Origin: JBKQHQ01 sp052148715
GTDB taxonomy: Bacteria > Pseudomonadota > Alphaproteobacteria > Rhizobiales > Xanthobacteraceae
Assembly (NCBI GenBank): GCA_052148715.1
Contig: JBKQHQ010000088.1
Coordinates: 1 to 61,930 of the forward strand
DNA length: 61,930 nt
Direction: 5' to 3'
In this document: positions 16,042 to 25,688 of the stretch, in pieces
How the letters are laid out: each line of letters begins with the position of its first letter
How positions within the stretch are numbered: position 1 is the stretch's first letter
Program-made: the position numbers and the translations under genes
The notes under the pieces: generated by a model
Told to the model about the DNA's origin: nothing
The model's input: the letters and a program-made list of their open reading frames with translations, nothing else
The model's database searches: none

Positions 16042-18600
16042 CACCGGTTGAAATAGAACGGCTGCGGCCAGCGTGGTGAGCAGCGATATGACGAGCAGTT
16101 TGCCCATGCTCGACGTCCCCGGGTGATTTGACAACCACAGGCTCCCGAACGCCGTCACGGTCGTGAGCGCGCTGAAGAAGACGGCGCGCGTGAGGCTTGA
16201 TTGCAGCAGGTTCGTCTGCCCGCCACGCCAGGCCATGATGTAGTAGATCTTGAACGCGACGCCGATGCCGAGCAGAAGCGGAAGCGCGATGATGTTGGCA
16301 AAATTGAGCGGCAGGTCGATCAGGACACAGATTTCCAGCGTGACCACCCCCGCCAGCAACAGCGGTATCAGAGTCAACAGCACATCGCTGAACCGCCGCA
16401 ACGTTATATACAGCAGGATCGCGATCGAGATCAGCGCCCAGGCGCCGGCTTGAATGAATGCGGACACGATGGTGCGCCCGGATTCCAGAATTGAGATCGG
16501 ACCGCCGGTGGCGGTCGGCTCGACCGCCAGCACGGCGCGGGCAAACGAGCGGATGACCTCGTTGTCGTTCGGATCGCCCGTCGGCAGGACTTCTACGCGG
16601 GCCCGTCCGTCGGGCGCGACCCAATCGCTCCGGAGATCCGGCGGCAGCGTCTGCTCGCTCACCTCTTCAGGGTCGAGCGAGCCGCGCAATGTGTCGAGCG
16701 AGACCTTGAGCGGGGCGATCAGCACCGATTCCGCCTTCGTGCGCACGGCGGGCTCCGCCTTGGTCAACTGCCAAAGATCGCCGGAGAGGCGTTTGGCCGC
16801 CTGCGCGCCGGGCCCGGTCTGGGTGCCCGCCGCCTTGGTGAGCTCTTGCACCGACAAGTCGAGCGCCTCGATATTCTCCGCGTCCGTCGGCGCCTTCACC
16901 ACAGGATCTTCGAAGTCCGGCAACAGCGTCTTGCCCATCTCACGAATGAGCACGAGCTTCTTGTCCTGGTCGCGTGGGACGAAGCTGTCGAGCGTCATGA
17001 CGCGGGAAACTTCCGGAAGTTTGGATACTCGCTCGCCGGCCGCGCGGGCGGCGGCAAGCGAGGGTTCGAGCAGATCGATGGCACTGGTGCCGGTCGAGGG
17101 GTCGCGGCGCAGATCGAGATAGGTGGCGACCGATTCGACCTTCGGGCTGCGCAAGTTCATCGGGTTGAAATCAAAGCGGACGAAATAGAGCAGCGGCAGC
17201 CCGGCAATGACCACCGCGCCGGTCCCGATCAGTATCCCCATCCGATGCCGCTCCATGAAGCGATCGACCGGGGCGAGCCACGTGAAGCCCAGCGGCTCGC
17301 GCTCGCCCGCCGGGTTCAGGATCTTGAGCAGCGCCGGCAGAACCGTGATGCTCGTCAGATACGCGATGAGCATCCCGGCGCCGGCGATTTGACCAAGCTC
17401 AGAAACGCCGCGGTAATCGGTCGGCAAGAACGAAAGAAAACCGGCCGCGGTCGCGGCGGCGGCGAGCGAGAGTGGGACGCCGACGCGCAGCGCGGTATTC
17501 GATAGCGCGCCGCGCAGGTCGTCGAGCTCGTAACGCTCGGCGCGGTAGCGCACGCTGAACTGGATGCCGAAGTCGACGCCGATGCCGACGAACAATACCG
17601 CGAACGCAATCGATATCAGATTGAGTGCGCCGACCATGATGAGACCGAGCGCAGCCGTCAAGGACAGGCCAACCACGAGCGTGAGGAAAACGGCAAGGAT
17701 GATGCGTGCCGATCGCAGCGCGAGCCACAGGATGACCAGGACGATCACCACGGTGCCGATGCCATTGGCGACGGCGCCTTGCTGGAGAGTCCCGAATTCA
17801 TCGTCGGCGATGGGAACGGGCCCGGTGAGCCGCAGCCGGGCCTGGTACTCCGAGCGCAGATTGAGATCCGTGGCGGCGGTGCGAATGGCGTCGGTAGCGG
17901 CCTTGCCCGGCTCGAGCGCGTTGAAATCGAGAACGGGACGAATTTCGATGAAGCGGCGCAGGTCGTTTCTGTCACTGGACTTGCTGCCCTTCACCAAATC
18001 CCGCCAGGAGAAGGCGGCCGGCTGCCCGGCGAGCACGCCCTCGAGGGCAGTGGAGAATTTCGAGAAAGTAGGCGCCGCATCGTCGAGGGCAAATTCCCCG
18101 CGTTGCACACCCATAAGCGCCAGCGATAACGCCTGGGTCAGCCCGCGCAGGCTGGGATCGGTCGCCAAGATCTGAATCAGCGGCTCCGCCTGGTCCATTT
18201 CATGAGCCGTATGCTCGACCTCCTCGGACGAGAGAAACAGCATACCGTTGCGAACAAAAAAGGGACTATCCTGGGTTTCACGAACCATACGGAATAGCTT
18301 CGGCTGGTCGGATAGGCGTTTGACGATCGCGGCGCTCGCCTCGCTTGCGAGCTCGGATGTCGGCGCGTCGACAACAGCAAGTATTAATTCGAGACGCTGA
18401 GGAAATGCTTTCTCGAAGGCGAGTTCTCGCTGCCTCCATGGCAGATCGGGCGAGATGAGCGTTCCAATATCAGTGTTAATTGCAAATTTCTTAGCGGTGT
18501 AATCAGCCGAAATCACCACCAAGATTGCTGCAATCGCGACGATGAGCCAAGAAAGGCGGGTACAACCATCGACGACAGCTTTGATCCAGAGCTTAAACAT
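16006..18600 (-). CDS. hpnN: Hopanoid transporter HpnN (MMPL/RND family)
   Basis: An 864-residue RND permease of the MMPL type with two similar halves. The first helix is at about 17-35, a large periplasmic domain follows, then helix bundles around VIVLVILWLALRSARIILAVF and SIAFAVLFVGIGVDFGIQF; the latter motif is repeated in the second half as FANIIALPLLLGIGVAFKIYYI. In Rhodopseudomonas palustris HpnN moves hopanoids to the outer membrane. Length fits. It lies between hpnO and dxs, so the hopanoid assignment is well supported. It is divergent from dxs across a 221-base spacer, and its 3' end overlaps the restored DUF2147 frame. Confidence 0.92.
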   Translation of the reverse strand: MFKLWIKAVVDGCTRLSWLIVAIAAILVVISADYTAKKFAINTDIGTLISPDLPWRQRELAFEKAFPQRLELILAVVDAPTSELASEASAAIVKRLSDQPKLFRMVRETQDSPFFVRNGMLFLSSEEVEHTAHEMDQAEPLIQILATDPSLRGLTQALSLALMGVQRGEFALDDAAPTFSKFSTALEGVLAGQPAAFSWRDLVKGSKSSDRNDLRRFIEIRPVLDFNALEPGKAATDAIRTAATDLNLRSEYQARLRLTGPVPIADDEFGTLQQGAVANGIGTVVIVLVILWLALRSARIILAVFLTLVVGLSLTAALGLIMVGALNLISIAFAVLFVGIGVDFGIQFSVRYRAERYELDDLRGALSNTALRVGVPLSLAAAATAAGFLSFLPTDYRGVSELGQIAGAGMLIAYLTSITVLPALLKILNPAGEREPLGFTWLAPVDRFMERHRMGILIGTGAVVIAGLPLLYFVRFDFNPMNLRSPKVESVATYLDLRRDPSTGTSAIDLLEPSLAAARAAGERVSKLPEVSRVMTLDSFVPRDQDKKLVLIREMGKTLLPDFEDPVVKAPTDAENIEALDLSVQELTKAAGTQTGPGAQAAKRLSGDLWQLTKAEPAVRTKAESVLIAPLKVSLDTLRGSLDPEEVSEQTLPPDLRSDWVAPDGRARVEVLPTGDPNDNEVIRSFARAVLAVEPTATGGPISILESGRTIVSAFIQAGAWALISIAILLYITLRRFSDVLLTLIPLLLAGVVTLEICVLIDLPLNFANIIALPLLLGIGVAFKIYYIMAWRGGQTNLLQSSLTRAVFFSALTTVTAFGSLWLSNHPGTSSMGKLLVISLLTTLAAAVLFQPVLMGRPREIRDA

Positions 18601-18821
18601 GCTTATACTTCAGTCCGTTTGAAGATTGATTGATCACGAGACCGTGAAAATCGAATGCACGGGGCTCGGCGTTGACGTGCGGAGCGGCTAACGATTATTC
18701 CCCCAACCGCCAAGCTAGCCGATTGTTGCGCAGAAGGCAGCTGGAATTAGGCGGCGGCGTGAGCCCCTGGCGAGTGTAGGACGGCTCGCCGGGAAATTCT
18801 AACAAGAAAGTTGTTACCATC

Positions 18822-20738
18822 ATGACCGCACCTACACCATTGCTAGACAACATAAAAACGCCCGAAACCCTGCGGCTCGCGGAGGAGCGGCAGCTGCGCC
18901 AATTGGCGGATGAGCTGCGTGCCGAGACGATCAATGCCGTTGCGGTAACGGGCGGCCACTTGGGGGCCGGCCTTGGCGTCGTCGAGCTTACGGTTGCACT
19001 GCATTATCTCTTCGACACGCCGCGGGATCGCTTGGTCTGGGACGTGGGGCACCAAGCCTATCCGCACAAGATCCTGACCGAGCGCCGCGACCGGATTCGC
19101 ACCCTGCGCCAAGGCGGCGGTCTGTCCGGCTTCACCAAGCGGGCGGAAAGCGAATACGACTGCTTCGGCGCGGCGCATTCGTCGACGTCGATCTCGGCCG
19201 CGTTGGGGATGGCGGTGGGGCGCGACCTCGCCGGGCAAACCCACAACGTCGTGTGCGTCATCGGCGACGGGGCAATGTCGGCCGGCATGGCCTACGAGGC
19301 CCTGAACAACGGCGGCGTGCTGAATTCGCGCCTCATCGTGATCCTCAACGACAACAACATGTCGATCGCGCCCCCGGTCGGCGCGATGTCGGCGTATCTG
19401 GCCCGATTGATCTCCAGCCGCACCTATCGCTCGCTGCGTGAAATGGGCAAACAATTTGCGCGGCGCTTGCCCAAGATCTTGGAGAACGGCGCTGCCCGAG
19501 CCGAAGAGCTCGCCCGCGGTTTCTGGACCGGAGGCACCTTGTTCGAAGAGCTCGGCTTTTATTATGTGGGGCCGATCGACGGGCATAACTTCGATCACCT
19601 TCTGCCGGTACTGCGCAACGTTCGCGATGCCCAAGAAGGACCCATCCTGGTCCACGTGGTGACCCAGAAAGGTAAGGGCTACGCACCCGCCGAAGCCTCA
19701 GAGGACAAGTACCACGGCGTCGTCAAGTTCGACGTCGCGAGCGGCAAGCAGGTCAAGGCCAAGACCAACGCTCCCTCCTACACTAAAGTCTTCGGCGAAA
19801 CGCTGGTCAAGGAGGCCCGGAAAGACGACCGCATCATCGGCATCACCGCCGCGATGCCGTCCGGCACCGGTATCGATATCTTCGCCAAGGCATTCCCTGA
19901 GCGCACGTTCGACGTTGGAATAGCCGAGCAGCACGCAGTCACGTTCGCGGCCGGCTTGGCGTCCGAGGGCTTCAAGCCATTCGTGGCGATCTATTCGACC
20001 TTCCTGCAGCGCGCATACGATCAGATCGTGCATGATGTTGCATTGCAGCAGCTGCCGGTCCGGTTTGCCATCGATCGCGCAGGCCTGGTCGGGGCGGACG
20101 GCCCGACCCATGCGGGCTCATTCGACCTCGCCTATCTCGGCTGCTTGCCGGGCGTCGTGATCATGGCGGCTGCCGATGAAGCCGAGCTCGTCCATATGAT
20201 TGCCACCGCCGCGGCGCTCGACGATCGACCCTCAGCTTTCCGCTATCCGCGCGGCGAGGGCGTCGGCGTCGACATGCCGGAAACCGGCACGGTGCTGGAG
20301 ATCGGCAAGGGCCGGATCATGCGGGAGGGATCGTCCGTCGCGCTGCTGTCGCTGGGGACAAGGCTCGAGCACTGCCTCAAGGCGGCCGACGCTCTGGCGG
20401 CGCACGGCTTGACGACGACGGTGGCGGACGCGCGCTTCGCAAAGCCTATAGATTTCAACCTCTTATTGCGCCTCGCCCGCGAGCACGAAGTGCTTGTGAC
20501 CGTCGAAGAAGGTGGTATTGGAGGGTTCAATGCCCAGGTTCTTCGCACCTTGGCCGAGAACCGAGCGTTGGACCGCGGCTTGAAGGTGCGCTGCCTGGTG
20601 CTGCCCGACATCTTTATCGATCAGGACAATCCAGCGGCGATGTATGCACGGGCCGGCGTCGATGCCAAAGGCATCGTCGCCAAGGTGTTCGAAGCCCTGG
20701 GGAAAGCTGCGCGGCTTGATGCTTTGCAGCTTGCCTAG
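18822..20738 (+). CDS. dxs: 1-deoxy-D-xylulose-5-phosphate synthase
   Basis: A 638-residue thiamine-diphosphate enzyme joining pyruvate and glyceraldehyde 3-phosphate, the first step of the MEP isoprenoid pathway. Visible blocks: GHLGAGLGVVELTVALHYLF and DVGHQAYPHKILT at the N-terminus, the TPP/Mg motif GDGAMSAGMAYEALNN, SGTGIDIFAKAFPERTFDVG, IAEQHAVTFAAGLA (TPP-activating Glu), and DRAGLVGADGPTH. Full length for the family (about 630). The start at 18822 fits MTAPTPLLDNIKTPE. It leads the plus-strand run dxs-ispH-hpnH and is likely a dedicated copy for hopanoid supply. Confidence 0.96.
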   Translation: MTAPTPLLDNIKTPETLRLAEERQLRQLADELRAETINAVAVTGGHLGAGLGVVELTVALHYLFDTPRDRLVWDVGHQAYPHKILTERRDRIRTLRQGGGLSGFTKRAESEYDCFGAAHSSTSISAALGMAVGRDLAGQTHNVVCVIGDGAMSAGMAYEALNNGGVLNSRLIVILNDNNMSIAPPVGAMSAYLARLISSRTYRSLREMGKQFARRLPKILENGAARAEELARGFWTGGTLFEELGFYYVGPIDGHNFDHLLPVLRNVRDAQEGPILVHVVTQKGKGYAPAEASEDKYHGVVKFDVASGKQVKAKTNAPSYTKVFGETLVKEARKDDRIIGITAAMPSGTGIDIFAKAFPERTFDVGIAEQHAVTFAAGLASEGFKPFVAIYSTFLQRAYDQIVHDVALQQLPVRFAIDRAGLVGADGPTHAGSFDLAYLGCLPGVVIMAAADEAELVHMIATAAALDDRPSAFRYPRGEGVGVDMPETGTVLEIGKGRIMREGSSVALLSLGTRLEHCLKAADALAAHGLTTTVADARFAKPIDFNLLLRLAREHEVLVTVEEGGIGGFNAQVLRTLAENRALDRGLKVRCLVLPDIFIDQDNPAAMYARAGVDAKGIVAKVFEALGKAARLDALQLA

Positions 20739-20853
20739 CGCGAGGCCCATGGGCAAAAGGGTTGTCGGCGTGTTAGTGGTAAAGGGATATTTGAGCTTTA
20801 TCGCGTTGGAAGCGACCGAGTTCCCGCAATCTCCAATCCATTGAGTGCACGCT

Positions 20854-21780
20854 ATGAAGGTCATTTTGGCTCAGCCTCGCGGTTTTTGCGCTGGCGTCGT
20901 CCGCGCGATCGAGATCGTCGAGCGCGCGCTGCAAAAATACGGCCCTCCGGTCTATGTTCGGCATGAGATCGTCCACAACAAACACGTGGTGGAGAACCTC
21001 AAGGCCAAGGGCGCACGTTTCGTGGAAGATCTGTCCGAGGTTCCATCGGGAGCCGTGACCATCTTCAGCGCCCATGGCGTCGCCAGAAGCGTGGAAGAAG
21101 AGGCGGCCAATCGGCAATTGCCGGTGCTCAACGCGACCTGTCCGCTGGTCACCAAGGTTCACAATCAGGGTAAGCGTTACGTTGCCCAAGGACGCACGCT
21201 GATCCTGATCGGCCACGCCGGTCATCCTGAAGTCGAAGGAACGATGGGACAGATTTCAGGACGCGTCATCCTGGTGCAAAACGAGGGCGACGTCGATGCG
21301 CTCGATCTGCCGCGCGACGCGCCGCTCGCCTATGTCACCCAAACAACGCTCAGCGTCGACGACACGCAGGGCATCATTGCGGCGTTGCAACGTCGCTTCG
21401 AGGACATCGTTGGTCCGGAAACCCGCGACATCTGCTATGCGACGCAAAACCGCCAGTCGGCGGTGCGCGAGCTGAGCAAATTCGTCGATGTGATTCTGGT
21501 GGTCGGCGCCGGAAACAGCTCGAACTCCAACCGGCTGCGCGAGATCGGCAGCGAAGCCGGCGTCCCGAGCTATCTCATCGCCGACGGCAGCGAGATCAAT
21601 CCGCAGTGGTTGCGCGGCGTCGAAACGATCGGCATCACGGCCGGCGCATCGGCGCCCGAGGTGCTGGTCGATGACGTGATCGCGGTTTTGCAGCGCCTCG
21701 GCCCGGTCCACATCTCGACGTTGCCCGGACGCGAGGAAACGATAGAGTTCCGGTTGCCCGCCGAATTGGCTATGGTCTAA
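20854..21780 (+). CDS. ispH: 4-hydroxy-3-methylbut-2-enyl diphosphate reductase
   Basis: A 308-residue LytB/IspH enzyme that makes IPP and DMAPP in the last MEP step. The three [4Fe-4S] cysteines are visible in PRGFCAGVVRAI, LNATCPLVTKVH and TRDICYATQNRQ; ATQNRQ and AGNSSNSNRLREI bind the diphosphate. The ATG at 20854 (MKVILAQPRGF) matches the usual family start, though a GTG three codons earlier is equally open and neither has a strong ribosome site. It follows dxs by about 115 bases and precedes hpnH by 40, consistent with one precursor-to-hopanoid transcript. Confidence 0.95.
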   Translation: MKVILAQPRGFCAGVVRAIEIVERALQKYGPPVYVRHEIVHNKHVVENLKAKGARFVEDLSEVPSGAVTIFSAHGVARSVEEEAANRQLPVLNATCPLVTKVHNQGKRYVAQGRTLILIGHAGHPEVEGTMGQISGRVILVQNEGDVDALDLPRDAPLAYVTQTTLSVDDTQGIIAALQRRFEDIVGPETRDICYATQNRQSAVRELSKFVDVILVVGAGNSSNSNRLREIGSEAGVPSYLIADGSEINPQWLRGVETIGITAGASAPEVLVDDVIAVLQRLGPVHISTLPGREETIEFRLPAELAMV

Positions 21781-21820
21781 CCCATCAAGCCGTCAATCAT
21801 CCAATAACGAAAGCACGCGC

Positions 21821-22963
21821 ATGGCCACTCCATTCTTTAAGGAAATCCGCATCGGCACTTACCTGCTGAAGCAGAAGCTCATGGGCCGCAAGCACTACCC
21901 GCTGGTGCTCATGCTCGAGCCGCTGTTTCGCTGCAACCTCGCCTGCGTCGGCTGCGGCAAGATCGATTATCCGGATCCGATCCTGAACCGGCGCCTCTCG
22001 GTCAAGGAATGCCTGGATGCCGTCGACGAGTGCGGGGCGCCCATGGTCGCCATTCCCGGCGGCGAGCCGCTCATTCACCGCGACATCGGCGAGATCGTCA
22101 AGGGCATCGTCGCGCGCAAGAAATTCGTATCGCTGTGCACCAACGCGCTATTGCTCGAGAAGAAACTGCACCTTTTCCAACCGTCGCCCTATCTGTTCTT
22201 CTCCGTGCATCTTGATGGTCTCAAAGCGCACCACGACAAATCGGTCTCGCAAGAGGGGGTGTTCGAAAAAGCGGTATCGGCAATCAAGGCCGCCAAGGCC
22301 AAGGGTTTCACCGTCAACGTCAATGCCACGATCTTCGACGGGCATGCGGCGGAAGACATTGCCGCCTTCCTCGATTTCTGTAAGGGGCTCGGCGTCGGCG
22401 TCTCGATCTCCCCCGGCTACGCCTATGAGCGGGCACCCGATCAGGAGCACTTCCTCAACCGTCGCAAGACCAAGGAACTCTTCCGCAAGGTTTTCGCGCT
22501 CGGCAAAGGCAAGGGCTGGAACTTGATGCATTCCGGCTTGTTCCTCGACTTCCTTGCCGGCAACCAGACCTACCACTGCACGCCGTGGGGCATGCCGACG
22601 CGCAACATCTTCGGCTGGCAGAAACCTTGCTATCTGCTCGGCGAGGGTTACGCGAAAACCTTCAAGGAGCTGATCGAGACGACTGACTGGGATTCCTACG
22701 GGACCGGCCGCTACGAGAAATGCGCGAACTGCATGGCGCATTGCGGCTATGAGCCGACCGCGGCTGATGCGAGCCTGAAAAATCCGCTGCAGGCTCTATG
22801 GGTGGCCTTGCGTGGGCTGCGCACCGAAGGGCCGATGGCACCGGAAATATCGCTGGCGCAGCAACGCCCGGCCGATTTCGTCTTCTCACGCCACGTCGAG
22901 CTTGAGCTCGCCGAAATCCGGAAGGCCGAGACTAGGCCCCAACAACTGACGGCCGCGGAGTAG
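21821..22963 (+). CDS. hpnH: Adenosyl-hopene transferase HpnH (radical SAM)
   Basis: A 380-residue radical SAM protein. The cluster motif CxxxCxxC is CNLACVGC (about residues 31-38), followed by the glycine-rich MVAIPGGEPLIH that contacts SAM. The C-terminal region has more cysteines (YEKCANCMAHCGYEPT), a SPASM-like feature of HpnH. It attaches the 5'-deoxyadenosyl group to hopene, the first side-chain step in bacteriohopanepolyols. Neighbours ispH (upstream) and hpnG (convergent) agree. Its last 78 bases overlap the 3' end of hpnG on the other strand. Confidence 0.95.
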   Translation: MATPFFKEIRIGTYLLKQKLMGRKHYPLVLMLEPLFRCNLACVGCGKIDYPDPILNRRLSVKECLDAVDECGAPMVAIPGGEPLIHRDIGEIVKGIVARKKFVSLCTNALLLEKKLHLFQPSPYLFFSVHLDGLKAHHDKSVSQEGVFEKAVSAIKAAKAKGFTVNVNATIFDGHAAEDIAAFLDFCKGLGVGVSISPGYAYERAPDQEHFLNRRKTKELFRKVFALGKGKGWNLMHSGLFLDFLAGNQTYHCTPWGMPTRNIFGWQKPCYLLGEGYAKTFKELIETTDWDSYGTGRYEKCANCMAHCGYEPTAADASLKNPLQALWVALRGLRTEGPMAPEISLAQQRPADFVFSRHVELELAEIRKAETRPQQLTAAE

Positions 22964-23566
22964 CGTGGCGCGCGCCGCGCGCGCGTCGAGCGCCGTCTGC
23001 AGCAGGGCCGGGAGTTCCTGCGGCCGCCGTATCACCGACCGGATCATGGCGGCGATGTCGGTGGTGCCGTCCGGGCGCATCGCCGCCAGCGCCGATCGCG
23101 GCAAGGCACGTTTGGCGGGATCGGTGATGACGCGGATGGCGACCATCGGCATGGAGTTCGTTGCGGCGACGTTCGCAACCACATGTGATTCCATGTCGAC
23201 CGCGACCGCCCCGGTGCGGTCGTGCAGCGCCTGTTTGGCTTCGGGATCGGCGATCGGGGCCGGAACGCCGTAGAGCGGGCCATAGATCGCGCCGGGAATC
23301 GTGTTCAAGAGTTTCCGTGACCAGGAAGGATCCGTGGGGAGGCGCGACGTTGCCGACAGAATGGCGGAACCGACGACACACGTCCCTGGGTGCAAGCCGG
23401 GAGCAAGGCCGCCCGCAACCCCAAAGCTGATGAGACCCTGGCATCCGCTGCGAATGGCCCGGCTCAGTGCCTCAGCGAGACCCTGCCCGTCCCCGCTGCG
23501 GATCACCTGAATTCCCGGGCCGGCGGCAATGCGGGCCTCGAATGCCAATCCCACGACGACGATCAT
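22886..23566 (-). CDS. hpnG: Adenosylhopane nucleosidase/phosphorylase HpnG
   Basis: A 226-residue protein of the nucleoside phosphorylase fold. MIVVVGLAFEARIAAG at the start, ISFGVAGGLAPGLHPGTCVVG, and VDMESHVVANVAATNSMPMVAIRVITD are the family's phosphate, ribose and purine-binding blocks. HpnG removes adenine from adenosylhopane to give ribosylhopane. It is the last gene of the minus-strand hopanoid operon, 131 bases after shc. Its 3' end runs 78 bases into hpnH on the opposite strand, an unusually long tail-to-tail overlap. Confidence 0.92.
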   Translation of the reverse strand: MIVVVGLAFEARIAAGPGIQVIRSGDGQGLAEALSRAIRSGCQGLISFGVAGGLAPGLHPGTCVVGSAILSATSRLPTDPSWSRKLLNTIPGAIYGPLYGVPAPIADPEAKQALHDRTGAVAVDMESHVVANVAATNSMPMVAIRVITDPAKRALPRSALAAMRPDGTTDIAAMIRSVIRRPQELPALLQTALDARAARATLLRGRQLLGPSLGLPDFGELKLDVA

Positions 23567-23697
23567 CGCCCCCTAAAGCCAACCGCGTCCCGAACCCTCG
23601 CGTGTGCATTCTTATTCGCTTTGCACGCGCTCAGTGTCCGCTTAAGCACCGCCGGTGCACGGAACCTTCGATGCTTGAGTGACGGCTGGATCCCTCG

Positions 23698-25686
23698 CTA
23701 CATCCCAAACGACACGCTTGCACTGTTGACGCGAGCTAGATTTCGATATCGCGCCAGCGCCCAAAGTGGAAAGAATCGCCGATACCCATGATAACGAAGG
23801 TAGAACACCCGGGGAAACCCCGTAGCGGTAAAATGTCTCTCTTCCCACAGACCAGTAGAGTTCTGGGTCTGCAATAGATAATCGATCCCGCGCCGCGTCG
23901 CCGGATGGCGTACCTCCCCGGCCGCCATGAGCCCCAGGAGTGCCCAGGCCGTCTGCGACGCCGTGCTGGGCGCCGGCTCGTAACCACGATAGTCGAGGCG
24001 ATAGCTCGTCCCGTCCTCGCCCCAGCCGCCATCGCTATTCTGGATGGCGACCAGCCATTGCACGGCCTGACGAATCTCCGGTGAACCGTGATCAAGCCCG
24101 GCGATGTTGAGCGCGCAGAGCACCGACCATGTGCCGTAAATGTAGTTCATGCCCCAGCGGCCGTACCAGCTGCCATCCGCAAGTTGGGTGCGGCGCAGGT
24201 ACTCGAGCGCACGCGCCAGCGCGACGTCGTCCTTGTTGACGCCCAGCTGCGCCAGCATCGACACGCAGCGCGCGGTCACGTCCTCGGTCGGCGGATCGAG
24301 CAAGGCGCCGTGGTCGGCGAACGGGATGTTGTTCAGATAGTAATAGGTATTGTCGGCGTCGAAGGCAGCCCAACCGCCGTTCTCGCTTTGCAGTCCCGAG
24401 ATCCATTCGCTGCCGCGCGCCATGGCGGGCTGATAAGGCTTCGTCTCGCCCAGACGCTCGGCGCGATCCATGGCCATCACGACCACAGCCGTGTCGTCGA
24501 GGTCGGGGTAATGCGGGTTGGCATACTGAAAGGCCCAGCCGCCCGGTCGCACGTGCGGGCGCTGCACGCTCCAGTCACCGGGCACATCGAGGACTTGCAG
24601 CGGATGCAGCCACTCGAGGCCTTTTTTTGCTTGCGCCACGGCCCGCGCGTCGCCGACCTCAAGCAGCGCGTGACAGGTCAGCGCCGTATCCCACACCGGT
24701 GACACGCAGGGCTGGCAGTAGGCCTCGTCGTCCTTGACAGCGAGGAGCTTGTCCACCGACGCCCGCGCGATCGCTGCCTCGGCGTGATCCTTCGGATAGC
24801 CGAGCACGTCAAACATCATCACGCTGTTCGCCATCGCCGGAAAGATCGCGCCGAGCCCGTCCTCGCCATTGAGATGCTCGCGCACGAAGGCGACGGCCTG
24901 ATCGATCGCGCGCGCGCGCAAGTGCTGCGGAAACAAGGGCTCGGCTGCGCGCAAAATAACATCCACGCCACGGAAGAACAAAAACCATGACCGCTTCTGA
25001 TGCGGCGCGCGCGCGGCCGGCCCGATCGATTGCGGCGGTTCCAAGAACAGTTCGTCGACCGTAACGCCTTTTGGATTGCGCGCCCGCGGCTTCAACGCCA
25101 TCAACACCAGCAGCGGCACGATGACCGTGCGCGCCCAATAGGAAACCTTGCTGAGATGAAACGGAAACCAGCGCGGCAACAGCATGATTTCGACCGGCAT
25201 CATCGGCACGCTGCGCCAAGCCATGATGCCGAACAACGCCAGTAGTATCCGCGTGAAAACGTTGGTGTGCGCCGCCCCGCCGCGGGCGAGTATAGCCTCG
25301 CGTGCCCGCCGCATGTGCTCGGCGCTCGGAGCATCGCCGATCATCTTGAGCGCGAAATACGCCTTCACGCTGGCGCTCATATCGAAGTCGCCGTTGTAAA
25401 ACAGCGGCCAGCCGCCATGCGTGCCCTGGATGCGGCGCAGATAGGCGGCGATCTTGCGCTCGAGCACGGCGTCGACCGGCTCGGCGAGATAATGCCGCAG
25501 CAGCACGTACTCGGCCGGTATGGTGGCGTCCGCTTCCAGCTCGAAGACCCAATGGCCATCGGGCCGTTGGAGCGCGAGCAGGGATTGCGTGGCCGCCGCG
25601 ATACGCTGGTCCAGCCGTTGATCGAGATCGCGCTGCGCACCCGCGGCAGTCGCATCGGGCAAGGCTTGGCGCGTCATCTGCTGCAT
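23698..25686 (-). CDS. shc: Squalene--hopene cyclase
   Basis: A 662-residue class II triterpene cyclase. The protonating motif DLDDTA is at 395-400, and several QW repeats are visible (QRPDGHWVFELE, QGTHGGWPLFYNGD, SENGGWAAFDADNTY, QNSDGGWGEDG, QNSTGLWEERHFTATG). It turns squalene into hopene and diplopterol at the membrane. Length fits the bacterial family. It starts 2 bases after the hpnE stop, so the two are translationally coupled, within hpnB-C-D-E-shc-G. Confidence 0.97.
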   Translation of the reverse strand: MQQMTRQALPDATAAGAQRDLDQRLDQRIAAATQSLLALQRPDGHWVFELEADATIPAEYVLLRHYLAEPVDAVLERKIAAYLRRIQGTHGGWPLFYNGDFDMSASVKAYFALKMIGDAPSAEHMRRAREAILARGGAAHTNVFTRILLALFGIMAWRSVPMMPVEIMLLPRWFPFHLSKVSYWARTVIVPLLVLMALKPRARNPKGVTVDELFLEPPQSIGPAARAPHQKRSWFLFFRGVDVILRAAEPLFPQHLRARAIDQAVAFVREHLNGEDGLGAIFPAMANSVMMFDVLGYPKDHAEAAIARASVDKLLAVKDDEAYCQPCVSPVWDTALTCHALLEVGDARAVAQAKKGLEWLHPLQVLDVPGDWSVQRPHVRPGGWAFQYANPHYPDLDDTAVVVMAMDRAERLGETKPYQPAMARGSEWISGLQSENGGWAAFDADNTYYYLNNIPFADHGALLDPPTEDVTARCVSMLAQLGVNKDDVALARALEYLRRTQLADGSWYGRWGMNYIYGTWSVLCALNIAGLDHGSPEIRQAVQWLVAIQNSDGGWGEDGTSYRLDYRGYEPAPSTASQTAWALLGLMAAGEVRHPATRRGIDYLLQTQNSTGLWEERHFTATGFPRVFYLRYHGYRRFFPLWALARYRNLARVNSASVSFGM

Positions 25687-25688
25687 GC

